In this document: positions 5,344 to 11,299 of the stretch, piece by piece
Layout: each line of letters opens with the position of its first letter
Numbering within the stretch: the stretch's first letter is position 1
Assembly: GCA_020345785.1 (NCBI GenBank)
Contig: CP070771.1
Span: 7,182,462-7,193,760, forward strand
Direction: 5' to 3'
Length of the DNA: 11,299 bases
From: Desulfobacterales bacterium
Lineage (GTDB): Bacteria; Desulfobacterota; Desulfobacteria; Desulfobacterales; JAFDCJ01
Notes under the pieces: model-generated
What the model was told of the DNA's origin: nothing
The model's input: only the letters and a program-made list of their open reading frames with translations
Databases searched by the model: none
Made by a program: the position numbers and the translations under genes

Positions 5344-5398
5344 TCTAAACAGAAATAAATAAACGAATCCATTCACCGTCTAAATGATTATTGCCAAA

Positions 5399-6754
5399 TT
5401 AGTGTTTTTGGAGACGTATCGCAAAAAAACCGTCCATCTCACTTAAAATCGGATAAGTTCTGAAAACGCCTGGAGAACCCTGCATTGTGCAAAGTTTATC
5501 CGGGAGCCGTCCAAATTCTTTATTTATAACAAACTCGGCCTTTTTTTTCAAAAACTCCTTAATAACCATTTCATTTTCTTCGGGTTCCGGGCTGCACACG
5601 GCATATACCAGAATACCGGACGGTTTGACAAGGTGGGAAATATTTTCAAGAAGACGGATTTGCCTGGCATTATATTTTAAAAGATTCCTTTTGGATGTTC
5701 GCCATTTTATATCCGGGTTGCGTCGCATGACGCCAAGGCCCGAGCAGGGGGCGTCCAACAGAATGCGGTCGAATCCAGCGGTTTGCGCCGAGGGGACTCC
5801 CTTTTCAATGTCATGACAATGGGTCGATACAATCGACATACCCAGCCGCAGCATCTCAGCCTCAAGGCGTTGAAGTTTTTTCTCATTTACATCCAGCGCC
5901 ACGACCTTTCCCGAATTTTTCATCAGCTGGGCGATATGCCCGGTTTTACCGCCCAATCCGGCACAGGCATCCAGCACGGTCTCGCCGGGCTGCGGATCCA
6001 ATAACAGTGAAACCAACTGGGCGGCTTCATCCTGGACTTGAAAGCAGCCTGACTTAAACGCGCTGAGCTCGGGAATCGCAGTGGCCGGGTTGACAATCGT
6101 GATACCATCGGGTGCATACGACGTTTGCCGGACCTGCCCGGCTTCGCCGGAGAGGGTCTCTGCCAACCGGGTGGGGGATACTCTCAAGGTATTTGTGCGA
6201 ACAGTTGTCGGCGCAATGGTATTTATGCTGTCGCACAGGTTTGCAGTACTTGCCGGACCGTAGCGATTTATCCATTTACGGATAATCCACTCGGGAAATG
6301 ACTTTTCGACTGCCAGGGCCGCAATCGGATCTTTTTCGGCATCCGGCAAAGAAATGCATTGATATTCACGAGCAGCTTTGCGCAGCAGCGCATTCACATA
6401 ACCGACCACCCAGGGAGCACCGAATGCTTTGGCGAATTCAACAGCCGTGTTCACCGCCGCGGATTCAGGTATACGATCCAGGTAGATCATTTGAAACAGA
6501 GCCAGACGCAGAACATTTAAAACGAGGGGGTTGATTTTATCAAAGCGAGTGCGGGAAAAATGAGAGATGATGTAGTCCAGGCGGCCCCTCCAGCGCAGCA
6601 CTCCGAAAACCAGCGCTCTCAGCAGAGATTGTTCCCGCCTCGGCACATCGCTATAGTCAGCGGAGACCGCTTCAAGCAGGAAATCCAGCGTTTGCTGCCC
6701 TCGATCCAGGGTATTCAGCATGTCTAAAGCACTTTTTCGAGCGTCGAAAGGCAT
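5399..6754 (-). CDS. rsmB: 16S rRNA (cytosine-967-C5)-methyltransferase RsmB
   Basis: Methylates C5 of cytosine 967 (E. coli numbering) of 16S rRNA using S-adenosylmethionine. The 451-residue length is usual for the family. Residues about 5-135 form the NusB-like RNA-binding domain (LRALVFGVLRWRGRLD, 45-60). The Rossmann methyltransferase domain follows: DACAGLGGKTG (262-272) and LDVN (287-290) bind S-adenosylmethionine; DAPCSGLGVMRRNPDIKW (334-351) carries motif IV Cys337; YAVCSPEPEENE (384-395) carries motif VI Cys387, the expected nucleophile. All key residues are present. The start ATG (6752-6754) lacks a good ribosome-binding site but matches the usual N-terminus (ARKSALDML). Genes for Fmt upstream and the PASTA protein downstream form a known neighbourhood; the DUF116 gene I would expect between rsmB and fmt in Geobacter-type genomes is missing. 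Confidence 0.96.
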   Translation of the reverse strand: MPFDARKSALDMLNTLDRGQQTLDFLLEAVSADYSDVPRREQSLLRALVFGVLRWRGRLDYIISHFSRTRFDKINPLVLNVLRLALFQMIYLDRIPESAAVNTAVEFAKAFGAPWVVGYVNALLRKAAREYQCISLPDAEKDPIAALAVEKSFPEWIIRKWINRYGPASTANLCDSINTIAPTTVRTNTLRVSPTRLAETLSGEAGQVRQTSYAPDGITIVNPATAIPELSAFKSGCFQVQDEAAQLVSLLLDPQPGETVLDACAGLGGKTGHIAQLMKNSGKVVALDVNEKKLQRLEAEMLRLGMSIVSTHCHDIEKGVPSAQTAGFDRILLDAPCSGLGVMRRNPDIKWRTSKRNLLKYNARQIRLLENISHLVKPSGILVYAVCSPEPEENEMVIKEFLKKKAEFVINKEFGRLPDKLCTMQGSPGVFRTYPILSEMDGFFAIRLQKH

Positions 6755-6836
6755 ATTATAAAGGCTCTGAAAAAACGTTGAGGGTCAATGTCGGTTTAAG
6801 AACTCAAAATACGGGATCGGATAGACCCGAAAAAGC

Positions 6837-6892
6837 AAATCCCAAATCCCAAATAACAAATAATTTCCAATGACCAAAAACACAAATTCAAA
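6837..6892 (+). repeat. 8-unit 7-nt array, AAATCCC class
   Basis: Heptamers in phase: AAATCCC, AAATCCC, AAATAAC, AAATAAT, TTCCAAT, GACCAAA, AACACAA, ATTCAAA. An opposite-orientation partner is at 6938-6981, 45 nt away. Both lie in the 322-nt spacer between fmt and rsmB, in which I see no gene. Confidence 0.8.
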
Positions 6893-6937
6893 ACATGCGG
6901 CATTGAGCTTACAACCTGGTTTGTATCGGTTATTGAT

Positions 6938-6981
6938 ATTTCGAATTTTGAATTTATTTGGAATTTGGTGCTTGGAATTTC
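6938..6981 (-). repeat. 6-unit 7-nt array, partner of 6837-6892 in reverse
   Basis: On the minus strand, heptamers AAATTCC, AAGCACC, AAATTCC, AAATAAA, TTCAAAA, TTCGAAA in phase. Facing the AAATCCC array across a short core, it could pair imperfectly into a long AT-rich stem in RNA or single-stranded DNA. Confidence 0.8.
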
Positions 6982-7076
6982 GGCTTTCCTGTTCTCAGAC
7001 AATTGGCCTGGCTCGATCTGCCGGTGCGATAGTCCAAATTGGCTTTAAGAGAAGCGAAATTTATAAAGATGGGGCA

Positions 7077-8015
7077 TTAGCTGAGAACAGATCCCGTTGG
7101 TATGTTATGTCCCTGCAAAAAATCCCTGACTGACATCCGCTTGCCTGAAGCACCTTGAATTTCCAGGATGGAAAGCACGCCATTGCCGGTGGCCACCCGC
7201 AATTCATCCGGAAACCCTTGCAGTACGGTACCTGGGGAGTCCATGGTTTCTATTGCTAAAGGTGTGGATTTGAAAATCTTCAGGCGTGTTTCACCATAAA
7301 AAGTATATGCCCCGGGCCACGGCGTAACTCCCCGGATGAATCGTTCAAGCGATTCTGCCGATTTGTTCCAATTGATAAGACCGTCGTCCTTTGTGAGCAG
7401 GGGGGCGTAAGTGGCAAGCCTGTGATTTTGGGGTAGGGGATGAATCGTGTGGTCTGCAAATTTTTTTAAGGTGTCTGTTAAAACCCTTGCCCCTTTGAGG
7501 GCCAGACGGTCATGCAGGGTACCGGCCGTATCTTGCGGTTTAACCGGCTCCGGTGCGGTGAGTAGTATGTCTCCGGTGTCCATACCTTTGTCCATCAGCA
7601 TTGAGCACACGCCGGTTTCCCGCTCACCGTTGATAATCGCCCATTGAATGGGGGCGGGTCCGCGGAGTTTCGGCAACAGGGAGGCATGGATGTTAATGGT
7701 CCCGATACGGGGTATCGCCAGCACATTTTCCGGCAGAATTTTTCCATATGCAATGACAACCTGAAAATCCGGTTTACAGGATGTGATGTGATCGGCAAAT
7801 TCTGCGGTCTTAATCGATGCAGGCTGAATGACCTGGATTCCCAAATTCATGGCTGTCGCCTTCACCGGAGATGCTGTGACTTTGCGTCCTCTTCCCCTGG
7901 GGCGGTCCGGTTGGGTGACAACCAGAGTGACCTTATAACCGTTCTCATGCAAGGCTTTCAGTCCGGGGACGGAGAAATGCGGAGTGCCCATGAAAATGAT
8001 TTTATATTTCTTCAT
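7077..8015 (-). CDS. fmt: Methionyl-tRNA formyltransferase
   Basis: Formylates methionyl-initiator tRNA with 10-formyltetrahydrofolate, giving the substrate that peptide deformylase (next gene upstream) later acts on. 312 residues from the ATG at 8013-8015. Motifs: IIFMGTP (6-12), QPDRPRGRGR (35-44), NIHASLLPKLRGPAPIQW (108-125) with Asn108 and His110, and MDTGDI (145-150) with Asp146, matching the catalytic triad of the family; the C-terminal tRNA-binding domain follows from about 210 (TPWPGAY, 231-237). A longer reading from TTG at 8025-8027 would start inside the GTTCAAG array, so I prefer the ATG, which gives the normal N-terminus. No ribosome-binding site is visible: the repeat array comes within six bases of the start codon. 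It is separated from def by 268 nt of mostly repeat-flanked sequence. Confidence 0.95.
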   Translation of the reverse strand: MKKYKIIFMGTPHFSVPGLKALHENGYKVTLVVTQPDRPRGRGRKVTASPVKATAMNLGIQVIQPASIKTAEFADHITSCKPDFQVVIAYGKILPENVLAIPRIGTINIHASLLPKLRGPAPIQWAIINGERETGVCSMLMDKGMDTGDILLTAPEPVKPQDTAGTLHDRLALKGARVLTDTLKKFADHTIHPLPQNHRLATYAPLLTKDDGLINWNKSAESLERFIRGVTPWPGAYTFYGETRLKIFKSTPLAIETMDSPGTVLQGFPDELRVATGNGVLSILEIQGASGKRMSVRDFLQGHNIPTGSVLS

Positions 8016-8021
8016 TTTAGG

Positions 8022-8077
8022 GTTCAAGGTTCAGCGTTCAGGGCTCAGGGTTCAAGGATCTGGGTATAGAGTTCAAG
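8022..8077 (+). repeat. 8-unit 7-nt array, GTTCAAG class, abutting the fmt start
   Basis: Heptamers in phase: GTTCAAG, GTTCAGC, GTTCAGG, GCTCAGG, GTTCAAG, GATCTGG, GTATAGA, GTTCAAG. It begins seven bases from the fmt ATG and occupies the place where a ribosome-binding site would be. Its reverse-oriented partner lies at 8246-8275. Confidence 0.9.
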
Positions 8078-8245
8078 GCTGCCGCCGCGCACGGAGGCGG
8101 ACAGTTTAGCTAAATATGCAACTTCTTCGTAAACTATAAAAACCCAACGGGATTAAGTGCTTTTATTCAGAATTACGGTCACGTATTTATTATACTATAT
8201 GCTAAGCATATTAATGAAGGAAAGATTTTATTTGCCTTTTCCAAC

Positions 8246-8275
8246 CTTGAACGTTGAACGCTGAACCGTTTAACC
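8246..8275 (-). repeat. 7-nt array, CTTGAAC class, next to the def stop codon
   Basis: CTTGAAC, GTTGAAC, GCTGAAC, then CGTTTAAC; it ends about nine bases before the def stop triplet (8284-8286). It faces 8022-8077 across a core of about 170 nt that contains the palindromes TTTAGCTAAA (8105-8114) and ATATGCT-A-AGCATAT (8197-8211) but no gene. Confidence 0.85.
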
Positions 8276-8283
8276 ATCAACTT

Positions 8284-8793
8284 TCATTTCATCTTCATTT
8301 GCTTTTTCACCCGGCGCTGATACATTTGCCGTTTCAGGGAACTGATACGTTCAATGAACAAGGTTCCGTTTAGATGGTCGATTTCATGCTGCAACACAAT
8401 GGCCAACAGTCCTTCGGCGTCCATTCGGACGGGTTTGCCCTCCCGATCATGACCTTCAACAGTTATGTTGGCTGCACGTTTCACGTCCGCCCTGAAATCA
8501 GGCACACTGAGGCAGCCTTCGTTTTCGGAGACCATCTCACCTTCTTTGGTAACAATCTTGGGATTGATCAGCACGTGCAGGGAGCGGTTTTCATCTCTGG
8601 GAGAAATATCATAGATTAAAAGACTCTTATCCCATCCCACCTGGATCGCCGCCAACCCGATGCCGGGCGCATCATACATGGTGGCGGCCATCTGATCGAT
8701 CATTTCCTGAACCTGGCCGTCGATGTTTTCCAGCGGTTTGGTCGGTTCGCTCAAGAATTTATTCGGATATGTTAAAATGTCAAGTTTGGACAT
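8284..8793 (-). CDS. def: Peptide deformylase
   Basis: Metalloenzyme that removes the N-formyl group from nascent polypeptides at the ribosome; functional partner of Fmt encoded next door. 169 residues, the usual length. All three family motifs are intact: GIGLAAIQ (44-51), EGCLS (92-96) with metal ligand Cys94, and HEIDH (136-140) with His136, His140 and catalytic Glu137. The start is ATG at 8791-8793, preceded by GGAAG eight bases upstream on the minus strand; an in-frame ATG at 8830-8832 would add 13 residues translated mostly from the adjoining 8-nt array and is unlikely to be used. The C-terminus is lysine-rich (KKQMKMK). The 20-unit array begins just beyond the ribosome-binding site. 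Confidence 0.96.
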   Translation of the reverse strand: MSKLDILTYPNKFLSEPTKPLENIDGQVQEMIDQMAATMYDAPGIGLAAIQVGWDKSLLIYDISPRDENRSLHVLINPKIVTKEGEMVSENEGCLSVPDFRADVKRAANITVEGHDREGKPVRMDAEGLLAIVLQHEIDHLNGTLFIERISSLKRQMYQRRVKKQMKMK

Positions 8794-8811
8794 GATATCA
8801 ACTTCCATTTG

Positions 8812-8971
8812 TTCTAAAGCTCGTAAGTTCATGAGTTCGTAATTTTATGAATTCGTAAGTTCGTGATTTCGGGAGCTCGTAAATTCGTAAGTTCTCACGT
8901 TCGTTAGCTCGTGAGTTTGCAAATTCTTGAATTTGTGAGCTTATCAGCTTAAGAACTTACCAACTTATGAG
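8812..8971. repeat. 20-unit 8-nt quasi-palindromic array (TTCGTGAG class)
   Basis: Twenty consecutive octamers keep phase, for example CTCGTAAG, TTCATGAG, TTCGTAAG, CTCGTGAG, TTTGTGAG, CTTATGAG. By hand count T is at position 2 in 20/20 and A at position 7 in 19/20; the rest follow the pattern Y-T-Y-R-Y-R-A-R, mostly varying by transitions. That pattern is its own reverse complement. Looser related sequence continues to about 9000, close to the flippase stop triplet (9011-9013). The array fills the def-flippase spacer; no gene is seen. Confidence 0.93.
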
Positions 8972-9010
8972 CTGAATACGCGCTCACCAACTCAAGAGTT
9001 TATTTCACAT

Positions 9011-10114
9011 TCAATCGGGTTTCACCGTCGGCTGTTGTCGTCGGTACTCTTGGCCCGCATAAGACAACTGGCGGATATTTACACTCAAAATCATGGCGGA
9101 TGCAAAACCGGCAATAATTACCGGGATTACTTGAATTGCATGATTCGCCAGGGTGAAACCGGCAGCGTCTTTGGCGGAAACACCGAATAACGATAGCGCA
9201 AATACGCCGCCTGCTTCCCAAAGCCCCCAGAATCCCGGCGCCGAGGGCAATGCGATAAAGAAGCAGATAATTACCATAACGGCTGTTATTTCGTAGTATG
9301 TCAGGTTAATACCGGGACTTCCGAGCGAAAACAGATAATATGAGAGCGCTTGCAGTCCCCAGATCAGCATCGAATAAACGAAACAGATGATGATCTTTTT
9401 GGGATATCTTACCAGGATAAAACCCTGAGCTACATTATTAAGGATATTGATTACGGGCTCACACACACTTTTTTTATACGACGCTTTGAAGCGTTGTCCC
9501 GCGAAAAAAAACAATTTCGGCGTAGACCTGATCACGCTGTAAATGAATTCACGCAACCTGTGAATACTGAATAAAACGATCCCCGCAATCAAAATGACAC
9601 CCAGCTTTAACATGCCATTGAAAACGGCTTGCAGGGTATCCCGGTTCAGTTGATACTTGCCAAAGGCTACATTGAGTTCGGGATCTATTTTTAGAACGCC
9701 GATGGTCAGTATAAAAAGGAGCAGCAGAAGAATAATATCAAACATTCTTTCCGCCACGACAGTTGCCAGGCCTGTGGGAAAAGGTACTTTTTCCTTTTTC
9801 TGCAATACTACAGGGCGGGCCACCTCACCCAGACGACCGGGCAAAACACAGTTGATCATAAACCCGATCATCAGGGGATGAATGGCACTCCATATACTGA
9901 TTCTCTTGGCCGATTCCAGAATGATCCTCCAGCGAAAAGCTCTCAGTATAAAGGAAATGATTGAGGTCATTACTGCCGGCAGTACCCAGAAGTAATCTAT
10001 GGAAGCCAAATACTTGAACAGATCAGCAACGGGAACATCTCTAAAAGCGAAATAGAGCGCGATCACCGATATCGCCACACCTCCAATAAAGGAGATGGTC
10101 AAGTTTTTTTTCAT
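9011..10114 (-). CDS. Flippase-like integral membrane protein (UPF0104 / LPG-synthase transmembrane family, TIGR00374-like)
   Basis: Polytopic inner-membrane protein of 367 residues related to the membrane domain of lysylphosphatidylglycerol synthase; such stand-alone proteins are thought to move lipids or isoprenoid-linked glycolipids, but the substrate here is unknown. Visible signatures: an N-terminal membrane helix (about 7-24), RAFRWR (58-63), LPGRLGEVARP (91-101), AERMFD (121-126) and PGFWGLWEAG (293-302), all typical of the family, with about eight hydrophobic segments overall and a polar C-terminal tail. The ATG (10112-10114) overlaps the ribF stop codon as ATGA, with no ribosome-binding site of its own, indicating translational coupling to ribF. 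The downstream gene def is separated by the 20-unit 8-nt array. The glycosyltransferase at the left end could be a functional partner, but nothing in the sequence links them. Confidence 0.9.
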   Translation of the reverse strand: MKKNLTISFIGGVAISVIALYFAFRDVPVADLFKYLASIDYFWVLPAVMTSIISFILRAFRWRIILESAKRISIWSAIHPLMIGFMINCVLPGRLGEVARPVVLQKKEKVPFPTGLATVVAERMFDIILLLLLFILTIGVLKIDPELNVAFGKYQLNRDTLQAVFNGMLKLGVILIAGIVLFSIHRLREFIYSVIRSTPKLFFFAGQRFKASYKKSVCEPVINILNNVAQGFILVRYPKKIIICFVYSMLIWGLQALSYYLFSLGSPGINLTYYEITAVMVIICFFIALPSAPGFWGLWEAGGVFALSLFGVSAKDAAGFTLANHAIQVIPVIIAGFASAMILSVNIRQLSYAGQEYRRQQPTVKPD

Positions 10115-11046
10115 CTGTTTAAAATTTCTCGAGCCGCGACGATGTCTAGTCTGATTTGATTGATGAGTTCTGAGATATTTGAAAATTTTTTCTCATCACG
10201 GATACGCTTGATGAAATTAACACGGATTTTCTTTCCATATATATTATCACTAAAATCTAAAATATGCACCTCCACGGTAAACTCGTGGTCGTCAAAAGTC
10301 GGGCTGTAACCGATATTTGCAACGCCCTTGTACTTTTTGCTGTCAAATTCCACTGTGACCGCGTAAATGCCGGTTTTAGGGCATAGTTCATCGTGCAGGT
10401 TGATGTTGGCAGTCGGAATTCCGAGAAGTCTGCCGCCGCGATCTCGACCAGTCACAACCCTGCCTCTGATCTGGTAATTTCGCCCCAGCATTTTTTCGGC
10501 CTGCTCCATCAGACCGTCGATAATCAGTTCCCTGATTCTGGTGCTGCTGATGCGGTCTGTTAAAGCCCTGGCTGACCTGACCCAGCCGGCCACGATAACT
10601 TCAAAACCATATCGAGGCGCAAAGGACTGCAACAACTCGATATTGCCTTCGCGATTTTTGCCGAAACTATAGTCTTTACCGACCACAATTGCTTTCATGC
10701 CGATTTTTTGCACCAGCAGGTCTTTGACGAATTGTTCGGCGGAAAGCGCTGCAAACTCGAGGGTAAAAGGAACACAAATCAGTACATCTATGCCGGTGCG
10801 TTCGATCAATTCGGCTTTCTGCTCATACAGGGTTATCAAAGGCGGATGATTGTTTTGCTTTAATACACGCATCGGATGCGGTTCAAACGTCATGGCGACG
10901 GATGTGCCGTCAATGGCAGTGGCCTTTTCAATAACTTCGTGAAACAGGGCCTGGTGCCCGATATGAACGCCGTCAAAATTGCCGATGGTAATCACAGCGC
11001 GTTTGAAGGGCTCATTGATATGGTCAAGATGATCGAAAACTTTCAT
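10111..11046 (-). CDS. ribF: Bifunctional riboflavin kinase / FAD synthetase
   Basis: Converts riboflavin to FMN and then to FAD in the cytoplasm. 311 residues, full length. N-terminal FMN adenylyltransferase domain: ITIGNFDGVHIGH (19-31) carrying the nucleotidyltransferase HxGH-like motif, TFEPHP (53-58), and SSTRIR (167-172), the family's ISSTxxR motif. C-terminal riboflavin kinase domain from about 186: GRVVTGRDRGG (195-205), GIPTAN (209-214), which binds ATP/Mg, and VEVHILDF (258-265) with the probable catalytic Glu259. The start ATG (11044-11046) gives the standard N-terminus; only a weak AGAG lies upstream. It shares a 4-nt overlap with the flippase-like gene. It is the first gene of the minus-strand run and is divergent from the tRNA-Leu at the window edge; the 253-nt gap holds no other gene I can support. 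Confidence 0.96.
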   Translation of the reverse strand: MKVFDHLDHINEPFKRAVITIGNFDGVHIGHQALFHEVIEKATAIDGTSVAMTFEPHPMRVLKQNNHPPLITLYEQKAELIERTGIDVLICVPFTLEFAALSAEQFVKDLLVQKIGMKAIVVGKDYSFGKNREGNIELLQSFAPRYGFEVIVAGWVRSARALTDRISSTRIRELIIDGLMEQAEKMLGRNYQIRGRVVTGRDRGGRLLGIPTANINLHDELCPKTGIYAVTVEFDSKKYKGVANIGYSPTFDDHEFTVEVHILDFSDNIYGKKIRVNFIKRIRDEKKFSNISELINQIRLDIVAAREILNR

Positions 11047-11209
11047 GATAAATAAATCTCTGAATTCCTGCAGGTAAAAGAAACCACTGGAAATTCATTT
11101 GAGGCCATAAATCCGACGTTCCAGCATTCCCTCCGGGACACAAGCCTGTTTGCCCAAGTCGACAAGCGGGTCACTTTTCTGATTTATTTCGAAACCATCA
11201 ATTATGAAC

Positions 11210-11237
11210 TTGACATGAATCCCAAAATGAATATATG
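11210..11237 (+). promoter_or_regulatory. Probable sigma-70-type promoter of the tRNA-Leu gene
   Basis: A perfect -35 TTGACA (11210-11215) is followed after 16 bases by TATATG (11232-11237), four of six bases matching TATAAT. Transcription would begin near 11244, about 40 bases before the mature tRNA 5' end, a normal distance. The -10 match is only fair. Confidence 0.5.
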
Positions 11238-11284
11238 TAGTTCAAACTGTGTATTAAATCAATCTTTTTAATCGCGTTAAAAGT

Positions 11285-11299
11285 GCCGAAGTGGCGGAA
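11285..11299 (+). tRNA. tRNA-Leu, first 15 nt only (cut by window edge)
   Basis: GCCGAAGTGGCGGAA parses as a 7-nt acceptor strand (GCCGAAG), T8, G9, a D-stem start GCG and GAA, the well-known 5' end of bacterial tRNA-Leu (compare E. coli leuX, GCCGAAGTGGCGAAA). The anticodon lies outside the window. A good -35 element lies 70 bases upstream. Confidence 0.75.

Larger units (their letters stand above)
4959..5384. other. Hairpin-rich spacer segment with imperfect terminal inverted repeats (possible element remnant)
   Basis: The 461-nt spacer between the PASTA gene and rsmB (4938-5398) has no convincing gene. Near its ends TTTAGAC-ATGGATTC (4959-4973) recurs inverted at 5384-5365 as TTTAGAC-GGTGA-ATGGATTC, that is, 15 shared bases interrupted by 5 extra. 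Inside are a 13-bp perfect stem (5126-5156), a 6-bp stem (5163-5177), a 9-bp stem extendable with wobble pairs (5281-5311) and three 9-nt repeats (5317-5343). It could be a decayed small non-coding mobile element; no target-site duplication could be shown. Confidence 0.4.

Noticed and set aside
5027..5358. Two short + strand open frames in the PASTA-rsmB spacer
   Set aside because: They cross the strong hairpins, lack ribosome-binding sites and resemble no protein I know.
6755..6762. TATAAT directly before the rsmB start as a -10 box
   Set aside because: It lies about one base from the ATG, too close for a promoter of this gene, and the nearest TTGACC is 22 bases upstream of it.
8013..8027. 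TTG at 8025-8027 as the fmt start
   Set aside because: It lies in the GTTCAAG array and adds only MNPK; the ATG at 8013-8015 gives the normal family N-terminus.
8189..8194. Minus-strand TATAAT as an fmt promoter -10
   Set aside because: No acceptable -35 element at 16-18 bases; kept only as a possibility.
8791..8832. ATG at 8830-8832 as the def start
   Set aside because: The extra 13 residues come mostly from the 8-nt array; the ATG at 8791-8793 has GGAAG at good spacing and the family-typical start.

Overview
The window looks like chromosomal DNA of a Gram-negative anaerobe of the Desulfobacterota (Desulfobacterales-like). This is inference: the block rpe / PASTA protein / rsmB / fmt / def on one strand resembles the order I know from Geobacter-type and sulfate-reducing Deltaproteobacteria, there with a DUF116 gene between rsmB and fmt that is absent here. 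Codon use and product sizes are ordinary, and none of the genes looks foreign.

Layout. Bases 1-1536 (+) hold a glycosyltransferase, cut off at its N-terminus, with a multi-pass membrane half fused to a TIGR04283-like GT2 half. Converging on it, all on the minus strand, are (in transcription order) ribF (11046-10111), a flippase-like membrane protein sharing a 4-nt ATGA overlap with ribF, def, fmt, rsmB, a three-PASTA membrane protein, rpe, and an exported or anchored rhodanese (2406-1852). At the right edge, pointing outward on the plus strand, are the first 15 nt of a probable tRNA-Leu gene with a promoter upstream. The gene content is mostly housekeeping: flavin cofactor synthesis, initiator-Met-tRNA formylation and nascent-chain deformylation, 16S rRNA methylation and pentose phosphate interconversion.

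The unusual part is what lies between the genes. Apart from the ribF/flippase overlap, the minus-strand genes are separated by 217-597 nt, and most of this space is filled with degenerate short-period tandem arrays. Each array class keeps a fixed unit length: 7 nt (TGCGCTA class, GTTCAAG class, AAATCCC class), 8 nt (TTCGTGAG class, TCAAGCCT/CCTTCTCA class) or 9 nt (GTTGATTAA class). Units vary base by base but the phase is kept over up to 20 units. Arrays usually come as opposite-orientation pairs around a gene or around a unique core, and often run from the stop codon of one gene to just short of the ribosome-binding site or start of the next. Blocks are shared between spacers as long inverted copies: 39/40 nt around the rhodanese gene, and about 90 nt between 1657-1755 and 3748-3836, where the main difference is one whole 8-nt unit. 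The spacer between the PASTA gene and rsmB is different: a roughly 0.4-kb segment with strong hairpins and imperfect terminal inverted repeats.

I see no CRISPR array, transposase, phage gene, toxin-antitoxin pair or defence gene. The candidate for something undescribed is the spacer-filling, phase-locked, inverted short-repeat arrays.
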